From Burkholderia puraquae (GTDB lineage: Bacteria > Pseudomonadota > Gammaproteobacteria > Burkholderiales > Burkholderiaceae): a stretch of 64,000 nucleotides of DNA. The DNA lies in NCBI RefSeq assembly GCF_002099195.1, contig NZ_NBYX01000006.1, forward strand, positions 62,001 to 126,000, written 5' to 3'. The translations under genes were made by a program, and so were the position numbers. The notes under the pieces were generated by a model that worked only from the letters and a program-made list of their open reading frames with translations, ran no database searches and had not been told where the DNA came from. Shown here one piece after another: positions 56,298 to 64,000 of this stretch; position 1 is the first letter of the stretch; each line of letters opens with the position of its first letter.

Positions 56298-57481
56298 GCG
56301 CGTTTCCCCTTCGCGAGCACGGTTTCGACGAGGCCCATGATCCCGCGCGGCAGCAAGAGCGGCACGAGCACGAAGATCAGGCCGAGGAAGAACAGCCAGT
56401 ATTCGGCGAAGTACGCGGTAAAGAAGCTCTTCGCGCCGTTCACCGCGAACGCGCCGACGATCGGCCCGATCAGCGTGCCGCGCCCGCCCACCGCGACCCA
56501 GATCGCCATCTCGATCGAGTTGCCGGGCGACATCTCGCCGGGGTTGATGATGCCGACCTGCGGCACGTACAGCGCGCCCGCGATGCCGCACAGCACGGCC
56601 GACGCGGTCCACACGAACAGCTTGTACGCGAGCGGGCTGTAGCCGAGGAACATCAGCCGCGTCTCGCCGTCGCGCACCGCGGTGACGACGCGCCCGAGCT
56701 TGCTGGTGACGATCGCGCGCGCGGCGATGAACGCGAGTACCAGCGTCGCGAACGTCAGCAGCAACAGCACCGTGCGCGTGCCGGGCGACGTGATCGCGAA
56801 GCCCGCGATGCGCTTGAAATCGGTGAAGCCGTTGTTGCCGCCGAAGCCCGTCTCGTTGCGATAGAACAGCAGCATCGCGGCGAACGTCATGGCCTGCGTG
56901 ATGATCGACAGGTACACGCCCTTCACGCGCGAGCGGAACGTGAAGAAGCCGAACACCCACGCGAGCACGGCCGGCACGAGCACGACGAGCGCCAGCGCCC
57001 ACGCGAGATGCTGCGTGCCGCTCCAGTACCACGGCAACTGGTGCCAGTCGAGGAACACCATGAAGTCGGGCAGGTCGCTGCCGTACTTGCCGTCGCGGCC
57101 GATCTCGCGCATCAGGTACATGCCGATCGCATAGCCGCCGAGTGCGAAGAACAGCCCGTGGCCGAGGCTCAGGATTCCGCAGTAGCCCCACACGAGATCG
57201 AGCGCGAGCGCGGCGATCGCGTAGCACATCAGCTTGCCCGTGAGCGTCATCGTGTACGCGGACAGGTGGAACGCGCTCGACTCGGGCGCGACGAGCGCGG
57301 CGAGCGGCACGCCGATGCCGATCGCGACGCACAGCGCGATCAGCGCGAGCCACGCACGGCGCGACAGCAGTGCGGGGCGGGGCGGCAGGCCGAGCGCGAA
57401 ACCGTCTGCCGCGCGGCCGGCGGCAGTGGGCTTCGGCGTATCGGCGGCCGGATTCGACAGGGAATGGCTGAATGAAGTCAC
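56294..57481 (-). CDS. urtC: Urea ABC transporter permease UrtC
   Basis: A 395-residue LivM-like permease with about ten helices, including CGILSLGHGLFFALGGYAIGMYL and VAVGGRGTLIGPIVGAFAVNG. I choose GTG at 57481, since GGAGG lies just upstream and the urtB stop ends 1 base before; a GTG at 57496 would add 5 residues. Confidence 0.93.
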   Translation of the reverse strand: MTSFSHSLSNPAADTPKPTAAGRAADGFALGLPPRPALLSRRAWLALIALCVAIGIGVPLAALVAPESSAFHLSAYTMTLTGKLMCYAIAALALDLVWGYCGILSLGHGLFFALGGYAIGMYLMREIGRDGKYGSDLPDFMVFLDWHQLPWYWSGTQHLAWALALVVLVPAVLAWVFGFFTFRSRVKGVYLSIITQAMTFAAMLLFYRNETGFGGNNGFTDFKRIAGFAITSPGTRTVLLLLTFATLVLAFIAARAIVTSKLGRVVTAVRDGETRLMFLGYSPLAYKLFVWTASAVLCGIAGALYVPQVGIINPGEMSPGNSIEMAIWVAVGGRGTLIGPIVGAFAVNGAKSFFTAYFAEYWLFFLGLIFVLVPLLLPRGIMGLVETVLAKGKRA

Positions 57482-57482
57482 G

Positions 57483-59102
57483 TCAAGCCTCCGCACTGCG
57501 GCCCTTCGGGGCGAACATGCCCTGCGGACGTTTCTGGATGAACAGCACGATCATCACGAGCACCGCGATCTTCGCGAGCACGGCGCCCCAGAACGGCTCG
57601 ATCGCCTTGCTCGCGAGGCCGAGCCCGAAGCCGCCGAGCACGGTGCCGGCGATCTGCCCGACGCCGCCGAGCACGACTGCCATGAACGAATCGATGATGT
57701 AGTTCTGGCCGAGGTCGGGGCCCACGTTGCCGATCTGCGACAGCGCGCAGCCGCCGAGGCCCGCGATGCCCGCGCCGAACGCGAACGCATACGCATCGAC
57801 GCGCGCGGTCTTCACGCCGACGCACGCGGCCATCCGGCGGTTCTGCGTGACCGCGCGCACGAACAGGCCGAGCCGCGTCTTCGTCAGCACGGCCCACGCG
57901 ACGAATACCACTGCGAGCGCGAAGGCGAGGATCGCGAGCCGGTTGTACGGTAGGATCAGGTTCTGCATCACGGTCACGCCGCCGCTCATCCACGACGGGT
58001 TCACGACCTGCACGTTCTGTGCGCCGAACAGCATCCGCGTGGCCTGGATCAGGATCAGGCTCACGCCGAAGGTCGCGAGCAGCGTCTCGAGCGGGCGGCC
58101 GTACAGGTGCCGCAGCACGAGCCGTTCGAGCACGATGCCGACGAGCGCCGCGGTCACGAACGACACGGGCACGGCGACGAGCGGATACCAGTCGAATGCG
58201 CCGGGCGCGTAGCGCTGGATCAGCGTCTGCACGACGTAGGTCGCGTATGCGCCGATCATCAGGAATTCGCCGTGCGCCATGTTGATCACGCCGATCAGCC
58301 CGTACGTGATCGCGAGGCCGAGCGCGGCGAGCAGCAGCACGCTGCCGAGTGACAGGCCGGCAAACAGGGTGCCCGCAATTTCGCCGCGGCGCTGCAGCGA
58401 ATGCAGTGCGTCGAGCCCTTGCTGGGCGGCGTCGCGTACACGTGCGTCGGGTTCCGCGTAGCTGCCGTCGGCGTTCTTCGCGACGAGCGGGCGCAACTGT
58501 TCGATCATGTCGAGGTCGTGGCGCGCGGCCACCACCTGCACGGCTTCGAAGCGTTTCGCCGGATCGGCATCGTGTAGTGCGGCGATCGCCCACAGTGCGT
58601 CGAGGCGGCGCTTCAGTGCGGGATCGGTTTCCTTTGCGCGCGCTCGGTCGATCATCGGCTTGAGTGCCGGGTCGGGCGATTTAAGCAATGCGTCGATCGC
58701 GTCGCGGCGCGCGGCGACGTCGGGCGATGCGAGCGCGAGCCCCGACAGCGCGCCCGCGATCTTCGTCCGCAGCAGGTTGTTCAGCATCACGGGCTGCGCG
58801 TCGCCGGACGGTGCCGCGGCCTGCGTGAGCGCATCGTGCGCGGTGTCGCCGGCCTGGATCAGCAGGCGGCCGTCGCCAGTCGCGAGTGCGTCGCCGGTCG
58901 ACAGTGCGTTGAGCACCGCGACGGCGCGCGGATCGGGATCGGCGGCGAGCCGTTCGATCGCGGCCGTCTTCGCGTCGAAGTCGTCGCCGGCAAGCGCAGC
59001 GGTATCGGTAGGCGTCAGCGCGAACGCGGCGCGCGGCAGCCCGCCCGCGAGGGCGGCGCACGCGACGATCGCGACGGCGGCTCGGCGAAAGCGTGTTGGC
59101 AT
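57483..59102 (-). CDS. urtB: Urea ABC transporter permease UrtB
   Basis: A 539-residue LivH-like permease with the N-terminal periplasmic domain typical of UrtB. Residues 1-29 are a signal-like segment (RAAVAIVACAALAGGLPRAA); about 30-240 are helical repeats rich in D/A (ALKPMIDRAR); the permease begins near 250 with YGLIGVINMAHGEFLMIGAY. The start at MPTRFRRAAV is set by the signal segment. Confidence 0.94.
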   Translation of the reverse strand: MPTRFRRAAVAIVACAALAGGLPRAAFALTPTDTAALAGDDFDAKTAAIERLAADPDPRAVAVLNALSTGDALATGDGRLLIQAGDTAHDALTQAAAPSGDAQPVMLNNLLRTKIAGALSGLALASPDVAARRDAIDALLKSPDPALKPMIDRARAKETDPALKRRLDALWAIAALHDADPAKRFEAVQVVAARHDLDMIEQLRPLVAKNADGSYAEPDARVRDAAQQGLDALHSLQRRGEIAGTLFAGLSLGSVLLLAALGLAITYGLIGVINMAHGEFLMIGAYATYVVQTLIQRYAPGAFDWYPLVAVPVSFVTAALVGIVLERLVLRHLYGRPLETLLATFGVSLILIQATRMLFGAQNVQVVNPSWMSGGVTVMQNLILPYNRLAILAFALAVVFVAWAVLTKTRLGLFVRAVTQNRRMAACVGVKTARVDAYAFAFGAGIAGLGGCALSQIGNVGPDLGQNYIIDSFMAVVLGGVGQIAGTVLGGFGLGLASKAIEPFWGAVLAKIAVLVMIVLFIQKRPQGMFAPKGRSAEA

Positions 59103-59262
59103 CGGGAAATCCTGTCGGGCGTAGGGAAGCGGATGCAGGCGGCGATGCGCGGGCGCTTGCTGTTCATCACGGCAAGCGCGGCCGGTGCATCGAGATCGGC
59201 ATCGGCGTGCGAGCGGCACGTCGCGTGTGAAGCACGACGCGCCACCCAGCGTCAGGCCCGCA

Positions 59263-60570
59263 TCAGGCCAGCGCCGCGCGCTGCCGGCGCAGGAAGGCCG
59301 GGATCGACGTGACGATGTCCGGCTTGCCCTGGTTGCCCGCGATGAACGGGCTCCACGGCTGCGCGCGCACCGCGGTCTTGGTCTTCCACACGACGTTGAA
59401 CTGCCCGTCGCCGCGGATCTCGCCGATCATCACCGGCTTGTGCAGGTGATGGTTGCCGTCCATCGCGAGCGTGAAGCCGGACGGCGCGGCGACGGTCTGG
59501 CCGATCATCGCGACGCGCACCTTGTCGACGTCGGTGCTCTTCGCCTTCTCGACGGCCTGCTTCCACATGTGGATGCCCACATAGGTCGCTTCCATCGGGT
59601 CGTTGGTCACGCGCTTCGCGCCGCCCGGCAGGTTGTTCGCCTTCACCCACGCGGCGAACTGGTCCTTGAACTTCGTGTTGGTCGGGTTCTTCACCGACAT
59701 GAAGTAATTCCACGCGGCGAGGTGGCCGACGAGCGGCTTCGTGTCGATCCCGCGCAGCTCTTCCTCGCCGACCGAGAACGCGACGACCGGCACGTCGGTC
59801 GCCTTGATCCCCTGGTTGCCGAGTTCCTTGTAGAACGGCACGTTCGAGTCGCCGTTGATCGTCGAGATCACGGTCGTCTTGCCGCCTTGCGAGAAGTTCT
59901 TGATGTTCGCGACGATCGTCTGGTAATCGCTGTGGCCGAACGGCGTGTAGACCTCCTGAATATCGGCGTCCTTCACGCCCTTCGATTTCAGGAACGCACG
60001 CAGGATCTTGTTGGTCGTGCGCGGATACACGTAGTCGGTGCCGAGCAGGAAGAAGCGCTTCGCGCCGCCGCCTTCCGCGCTCATCAGGTACTCGACGGCC
60101 GGGATCGCCTGCTGGTTGGGCGCGGCGCCCGTATAGAACACGTTGCGCGACATTTCCTCGCCTTCGTACTGCACCGGGTAGTAGAGCAGCCCGTTCAGCT
60201 CCTCGAACACCGGCAGCACGGACTTGCGCGACACCGACGTCCAGCAGCCGAACACGCATGCGACCTTGTCCTGCGTGAGCAGCTGGCGCGCCTTCTCGGC
60301 GAACAGCGGCCAGTTCGACGCGGGATCGACCACCACGGGCTCGAGCTTGCGGCCCATCACGCCGCCGCTCTTGTTGATGTCGGCGATCGTCATCAGCGCG
60401 GTGTCCTTCAGCGACGTCTCCGAGATCGCCATCGTGCCCGACAGCGAGTGCAGGATGCCGACCTTGATCGGGCCGGTGCCCGCATCGGCCGCTTGAGCGA
60501 ACGGGCTCTTGCCCGCGAGCGCAAGTGCGCCGGCCATCGAACCGAACTTCAACAGACTGCGACGTTTCAT
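59263..60570 (-). CDS. urtA: Urea ABC transporter substrate-binding protein UrtA
   Basis: A 435-residue periplasmic binding protein with an N-terminal signal of possible Tat type (MKRRSLLKFGSMAGALAL). The mature part begins GPIKVGILHSLSGTMAISE, followed by WTSVSRKSVLPVFEE and YPVQYEGEE, which are hallmarks of UrtA. AAGGGG lies eight bases before the ATG. It is the first gene of urtABCDE. The sigma-54-type promoter 61 bases upstream suggests strong expression under nitrogen limitation. Confidence 0.95.
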   Translation of the reverse strand: MKRRSLLKFGSMAGALALAGKSPFAQAADAGTGPIKVGILHSLSGTMAISETSLKDTALMTIADINKSGGVMGRKLEPVVVDPASNWPLFAEKARQLLTQDKVACVFGCWTSVSRKSVLPVFEELNGLLYYPVQYEGEEMSRNVFYTGAAPNQQAIPAVEYLMSAEGGGAKRFFLLGTDYVYPRTTNKILRAFLKSKGVKDADIQEVYTPFGHSDYQTIVANIKNFSQGGKTTVISTINGDSNVPFYKELGNQGIKATDVPVVAFSVGEEELRGIDTKPLVGHLAAWNYFMSVKNPTNTKFKDQFAAWVKANNLPGGAKRVTNDPMEATYVGIHMWKQAVEKAKSTDVDKVRVAMIGQTVAAPSGFTLAMDGNHHLHKPVMIGEIRGDGQFNVVWKTKTAVRAQPWSPFIAGNQGKPDIVTSIPAFLRRQRAALA

Positions 60571-60630
60571 CGGGATCCCCTTGACGTGTTGGATGTGCGT
60601 GCGCCGTGAAGGCGTGTGCCAAGGGGTAAC

Positions 60631-60645
60631 GCAAGGCATGTGCCA
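60631..60645 (-). promoter_or_regulatory. Sigma-54 (RpoN) promoter of urtABCDE
   Basis: On the minus strand TGGCAC-ATGCC-TTGC equals the sigma-54 -24/-12 consensus (TGGCAC-N5-TTGC). It points to urtA, 61 bases upstream of its ATG. The gap gives a leader of about 50 bases. The match is seen directly; use in vivo is inference. Confidence 0.8.
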
Positions 60646-60740
60646 GTCGTGCGGATGCACGTCCGGCGTGCCTGCGCGGGGCCGTGCGTGGCGTCGGGAC
60701 GGTGCGCATGACGCGTCGTGCAGCATGCGCGGTCCGTCGC

Positions 60741-60832
60741 GGTGCAGGTTCGCGGGCGTAAATGGTGCACGGTCGGGGTTCCCCGTTCCGGTGCCTGCAC
60801 CTGCACGCGGTGCGGGAACAGTCGTGCACCAT
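60741..60832 (-). promoter_or_regulatory. Cluster of NtrC-like half-sites upstream of urtA
   Basis: GGTGCA at 60741-60746 and 60765-60770, TGCACC at 60796-60801 and 60825-60830, and a 10-bp inverted repeat ATGGTGCACG (60762) / CGTGCACCAT (60823). These equal halves of the NtrC site TGCACC-N5-GGTGCA, although no single pair has the exact spacing (TGCACC-N7-GGTGCG at 60796-60814 is nearest). They lie 96-190 bases upstream of the sigma-54 promoter, an enhancer position. Confidence 0.5.
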
Positions 60833-60927
60833 GACTTCGCGCCAAGCGGGCAGGGCGCGGGCACGGCACGGTGCCGCCGTCGGTCATCGAGGCGACGCTG
60901 AAGTGATTAGCCTGACCGGAAAAGAGA

Positions 60928-60952
60928 AACGGGCACGCGATGCGTGCCCGTT
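60928..60952 (-). terminator. Rho-independent terminator after the rhodanese gene
   Basis: Perfect 11-bp stem AACGGGCACGC / GCGTGCCCGTT with a 3-base loop. On the minus strand it is followed by TCTCTTTTCC. It ends the pcm-rhodanese transcript before the urt promoter region. Confidence 0.85.
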
Positions 60953-61021
60953 CGGGGGATCGGTGCGGCCGGCGGCAGTGTGCCGATCGGCGAGGCGGCG
61001 CGTGATGCGCCACCGGCAGGA

Positions 61022-61345
61022 TCAGTAACGCGGCACGGACGGATCGACGTCGCGCGACCACGCGTCGATCCCGCCTTGCAGGTTGTACAGCTTCGTGAAG
61101 CCGCGCGATTCGAGGAACATCGCCACCTGTGCGCTGCGCATCCCGTGATGGCACACGCAGACGATTTCCGCTTCGTCGTCGAGCTCTTCGCTGCGCGCAG
61201 GAATCTGCTGCATCGGGATCGACACGCTACCGGCGATGTGCGCGGTCGCGATTTCCCACGGTTCGCGCACGTCGAGCACGACCGGCGCGGGGCGCGCCTT
61301 GTCGCCGAGCCATTCCGCGAGCATCGCGGCCGTCAGGATCTGCAT
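61022..61345 (-). CDS. Rhodanese-like sulfurtransferase
   Basis: A 107-residue single-domain rhodanese: PVVLDVREPWEIATAHIAGS, and the active-site loop VCHHGMRSAQV with catalytic Cys65, followed by GFTKLYNLQGGIDAWSR. It transfers sulfane sulfur to an unknown acceptor. There is no signal peptide, so it is cytosolic (GlpE-like). It lies 14 bases after the pcm-like gene on the same strand. Confidence 0.92.
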   Translation of the reverse strand: MQILTAAMLAEWLGDKARPAPVVLDVREPWEIATAHIAGSVSIPMQQIPARSEELDDEAEIVCVCHHGMRSAQVAMFLESRGFTKLYNLQGGIDAWSRDVDPSVPRY

Positions 61346-61359
61346 GGAGGCTCCGCTGC

Positions 61360-62016
61360 TCAGAACTTGAAGCGCGACGGCTCGATCGCGTTGACGAGGT
61401 GGTCGATGTAGGTTTCGAACACGTCGGCGACGCGGTACTGCTTGTCGTCGATGCGCGTGATGATCTGCGCCTTCATCACCGGACGGCCGCCGACGAATGC
61501 CGCGAGGCGGCCGCCGACCTTCAGCTGTTCGAGCATTTCCTGCGGCACGACGGGCAGGCCGCCCGCGACGCAGATCACGTCATACGGCGCCTTGCCGGCC
61601 CAGCCGCGCGAACCGTCGCCGAGCACGACTTCCACGTTGGTCACGCCGTCGTTGCGCAGGTTGTCTTCCGCGAACTTCGCGATCGTCGGATCGATCTCGA
61701 CGGCCGTCACGTGCTGCGCGCGATGCGCGAACAGCGCGGCCAGGTAGCCCGAGCCGGCGCCGATCACGAGCACGTTCTCGTGCTTCTTGACCGTCAGCTC
61801 CTGCAGCACGCGCGCTTCGACGCGCGGGAACAGCATCTTGCTGCTGCCGCCGGGCAGCGGCAGTTCGAGGTCGGCGAACGCGAGATCGCGGTATTCGGCC
61901 GGAACATAGTTTTCACGCTTGACGATCGACAGCAGGCCCAGGACGTCGAGATCCAGCACGTCCCACGGCCGGATCTGTTGTTCGATCATGTTGAAACGCG
62001 CGTTTTCGATATTCAT
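61360..62016 (-). CDS. pcm: Protein-L-isoaspartate O-methyltransferase family protein
   Basis: A 218-residue SAM enzyme with the family's ARFNMIEQQIRPWDV start, VLVIGAGSGYLAALFA (SAM loop, about 82-96), VTAVEIDPTIAKFAE and LGDGSRGW. The catalytic Thr-Ile-Ser segment of classical PCMT is replaced near SSKMLFPRVEARVL, so this may be a divergent group with another substrate. It is cotranscribed with the rhodanese. Confidence 0.82.
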   Translation of the reverse strand: MNIENARFNMIEQQIRPWDVLDLDVLGLLSIVKRENYVPAEYRDLAFADLELPLPGGSSKMLFPRVEARVLQELTVKKHENVLVIGAGSGYLAALFAHRAQHVTAVEIDPTIAKFAEDNLRNDGVTNVEVVLGDGSRGWAGKAPYDVICVAGGLPVVPQEMLEQLKVGGRLAAFVGGRPVMKAQIITRIDDKQYRVADVFETYIDHLVNAIEPSRFKF

Positions 62017-62120
62017 GGTGTGGTCACGCAGCCTGGTCGGCCATCAGCGGGGATAGAGAAACTTTGTGATTGTACCAAACGGGGCGGCCGCGAAGCCTTC
62101 AGGCGGCCTGCAACAGACCT

Positions 62121-62378
62121 TTACCCCTTGCTCTTCTTGATCTGCGCCTCGAACGCGAGGTCGAGCTTGCTCGCCTTGCGCGGCTTTTTGGGGCCGTATT
62201 CGTCGACGAACTTGACGAACTCGTCGAGCGGCAGCGGCTCGCAGCGCTTCTCGGCCGTGCCGCCCGAGCGGTCGACGAGATAGAACAGGCCGCCCGCCAT
62301 CGCGACGGCCGCGAATTGCGGGTTGCCGGAGCGGGTCTTCAGGCGTTCGACCGCGTGGGTCGCTTTGGTGGTGCGCAT
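62121..62378 (-). CDS. Small conserved-looking hypothetical protein
   Basis: An 85-residue basic protein that I do not recognise. MRTTKATHAVERLKTRSG start (ATG 62378), AVAMAGGLFYLVDRSGG in the centre, and a Lys-rich tail (KKPRKASKLDLAFEAQIKKSKG, in part). No signal or membrane segment. It lies 104 bases upstream of pcm on the same strand. GC-rich codon use supports a real gene. An upstream GTG (62411) is less likely. Confidence 0.7.
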   Translation of the reverse strand: MRTTKATHAVERLKTRSGNPQFAAVAMAGGLFYLVDRSGGTAEKRCEPLPLDEFVKFVDEYGPKKPRKASKLDLAFEAQIKKSKG

Positions 62379-62420
62379 CGTGCGGATTCTGGCGGAGCGT
62401 AAGCCCCACACTGTATCAAA

Positions 62421-62442
62421 CCGGCCGCCCGCGTGCGGCCGG
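62421..62442 (-). terminator. Hairpin after hemN
   Basis: CCGGCCGC / GCGGCCGG stem (8 bp) with a short loop, followed on the minus strand by TTTGATAC. A weak intrinsic terminator directly after the hemN stop. Confidence 0.55.
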
Positions 62443-62444
62443 CC

Positions 62445-63836
62445 CTAGACCGTACGCGAATAGCGCTGCTGTTGCGCCTGGCCGAGATACGCGTCGAACG
62501 CCATCGCGATGTTGCGCACGACCATCCGGCCGGCCGGATGGATCGTCAGGCGGTCGGCCGCGATCGTCAGCAGCCCGTCGCGTTCGAACGGGCGCAGCGC
62601 GTCGAGTTCGCGCGCGAAATGATCGGCGAAGCGGATGCCGTGCGCGGCCTCGACGTGCGAGAACGGCAGTTCGAGGTTGCACATCAGTTGCGTGATCACG
62701 TCGCGGCGCAGCCGGTCGTCGGGCGTGAGCCGCACGCCGCGCGCGATCGGCAGCCGGCCCGCGTCGAGCGCGGCGCCGTAGGCGGGCAGGTCCTTCACGT
62801 TTTGCGCGTAGACGTCGCCGACCTTGCCGATCGACGACACGCCGAAGCCGACGAGGTCGGTATCCGCGCGCGTGCTGTAGCCCTGGAAATTGCGCTGCAG
62901 CGTGCCGTTGCGCTGGGCGCGCACGAGCTCGTCGGACGGCCGCGCGAAGTGGTCCATCCCGATGTACACGTAGCCGGCCGACGTCAGCATGTCGATCGCG
63001 AGGCCGAGCAGCGCAATGCGCGTTTCCGGCGGCGGCAGCGCCGCATCGTCGATCTGCCGCTGCATCTTGAACAGGTGCGGCATGTGCGCGTAGCCGAACA
63101 CCGACAGCCGGTCGGGCGCGAGTTCGATGATCGTTTCCAGCGTGCGCGCGAAGACGGAAACGGTCTGGTGCGGCAGCCCGTAGATCAGGTCGACGCTCAC
63201 CGAATGAAAGCCCGTCGTGCGCGCGGCGGAGAGCAGGTCGGCCGTCATCGCAAGCGGCTGGATGCGGTTGATCGCCTGCTGCACGACCGGATCGAAATCC
63301 TGCACGCCGAGGCTCAGCCGGTTGAAGCCGATGGTGCGCAGATGGACGAGCGTTGCGGGCGTGACCGTGCGCGGGTCGATCTCGATCGAGAACTCGGCAT
63401 CGGCATCCGGCGCGAGCGCGAAGTGCTCGCGGGTGGCCGCCATCAGCTCGGCCGTTTCGTCGTCGGACAGGAAGGTGGGCGTGCCGCCGCCCCAGTGCAG
63501 CTGCGTGACCGGGCGCGCCGGATCGAATAGTGCGGCCTGCAGCGCCATCTCGCGCTTGATCTGGTCGAGATACGGGCGCGCGCGGCGGCGGTTGTTGGTC
63601 GCAATCTTGTTGCAGCCGCAGTAGAAGCACGCGGTGTTGCAGAACGGGACGTGGAAGTACAGCGACAGCTCGCTCGACGACGCACCGGGGTCGCTCGCCG
63701 CGCGCACGTAGTCGGCCGGGTTGAAATCGTCGCGAAACTGCAGCGCAGTGGGGTACGACGTATAGCGCGGCCCGTTCGCGCCGTATTTCGCGAGCAAATC
63801 GGGACGGAACAATGAGTCGGCAGAACCGGAACGCAT
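62445..63836 (-). CDS. hemN: Oxygen-independent coproporphyrinogen III oxidase
   Basis: A 463-residue radical-SAM enzyme that makes protoporphyrinogen without oxygen. The 4Fe-4S cysteines are C66-x3-C70-x2-C73 (with C75 beside), in YFHVPFCNTACFYCGC. Further segments are HWGGGTPTFLS, GFNRLSLGVQDFD, DLIYGLPHQT and IGMDHFARPSDEL. The start MRSGSADSLFRPDLLAKY is set by the fold; the longer frame to 63926 has no ribosome site. The region upstream has TTTATATAC but no clear FNR box. Confidence 0.96.
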   Translation of the reverse strand: MRSGSADSLFRPDLLAKYGANGPRYTSYPTALQFRDDFNPADYVRAASDPGASSSELSLYFHVPFCNTACFYCGCNKIATNNRRRARPYLDQIKREMALQAALFDPARPVTQLHWGGGTPTFLSDDETAELMAATREHFALAPDADAEFSIEIDPRTVTPATLVHLRTIGFNRLSLGVQDFDPVVQQAINRIQPLAMTADLLSAARTTGFHSVSVDLIYGLPHQTVSVFARTLETIIELAPDRLSVFGYAHMPHLFKMQRQIDDAALPPPETRIALLGLAIDMLTSAGYVYIGMDHFARPSDELVRAQRNGTLQRNFQGYSTRADTDLVGFGVSSIGKVGDVYAQNVKDLPAYGAALDAGRLPIARGVRLTPDDRLRRDVITQLMCNLELPFSHVEAAHGIRFADHFARELDALRPFERDGLLTIAADRLTIHPAGRMVVRNIAMAFDAYLGQAQQQRYSRTV

Positions 63837-64000
63837 GATGGTCTCGCGCTTTTTAGATGCTTTCGAGTATATAAACGCGCGATTCGGCTGCATTGCGTAA
63901 TAACGTCGCAGCCGGCGATGGCACAATGCGGGGTGGGGCTGCCGGCACCGCGTCCGGTTGCCGCACCGTTTTTGTTGTTCGTTCGAGAGAGCCGAGTGTC
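63837..64000. other. Upstream region of hemN at the window edge
   Basis: 164 bases with no recognisable gene. The part next to hemN is AT-rich (TTTATATAC on the minus strand) and probably includes its promoter. Confidence 0.4.

Overview
The window looks like chromosome 1 of a Burkholderia cepacia complex species (inference). Codon use is strongly GC-rich, and the landmarks fit that group: groEL, yqgE-ruvX-pyrR-pyrB-pyrC', apaH-rmlBACD-wzm-wzt, a wbiF/G/H/I-like block, an ogc-like O-glycosylation cluster, waaC-kdoO-waaA, and ureDABCEFG next to urtABCDE.

Layout. 1-453 is the 3' end of groEL with its terminator. 566-2132 is a small minus-strand type VI secretion module: an hcp gene broken by an in-frame TGA at codon 13, a peptidoglycan amidase, and a secreted probable immunity protein. 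2510-3801 carries thiD and, divergently, a rubredoxin gene. 3900-10234 is a plus-strand series: an unknown protein, yqgE, ruvX, pyrR, pyrB, a dihydroorotase homologue lacking the HxH metal motif (PyrC'), and an acyltransferase. 10256-12195 (minus) holds a glycosyltransferase and apaH.

12539-38380 is a plus-strand O-antigen locus of the ABC-transporter type. It supplies dTDP-rhamnose (rmlBACD) and GDP-mannose (manC, with the phosphohexomutase at 44160). It exports through Wzm/Wzt and assembles the glycan with several very large multidomain glycosyltransferases (625, 1087, 765 and 1412 aa). It also has a sulfotransferase-like protein, and ends with a reductase/epimerase, a polyprenyl-phosphate sugar-1-P transferase and a 4,6-dehydratase, a set that fits initiation by a 6-deoxy-HexNAc such as QuiNAc. 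No Wzy polymerase was seen. The central part (about 27.7-33.5 kb) is visibly more AT-rich and is bounded by hairpins, which suggests acquisition or replacement.

38468-43896 (minus) matches the gene order of the Burkholderia general protein O-glycosylation cluster (ogcX-B-A-E-I); a bidirectional terminator separates it from the O-antigen operon. 44160-49037 (plus) holds the phosphohexomutase, heptosyltransferase I, Kdo 3-hydroxylase and Kdo transferase for the lipid A-core. 49099-60570 (minus) is a nitrogen-scavenging block, the urea ABC transporter urtABCDE followed by urease ureDABCEFG. Upstream of urtA lies a sequence matching the sigma-54 promoter consensus, with NtrC-like half-sites further upstream. 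61022-63836 (minus) has a rhodanese, a Pcm-like methyltransferase, a small unknown protein and the anaerobic haem enzyme HemN.

The most unusual points are the interrupted hcp beside an intact amidase/immunity pair, a methyltransferase-coiled coil-GT2-GT4 fusion, and a shared W-x-x-T-x-P-x-R motif placed after coiled coils in three unrelated O-antigen enzymes. Functions are inferred from motifs and gene order; no database search was run.
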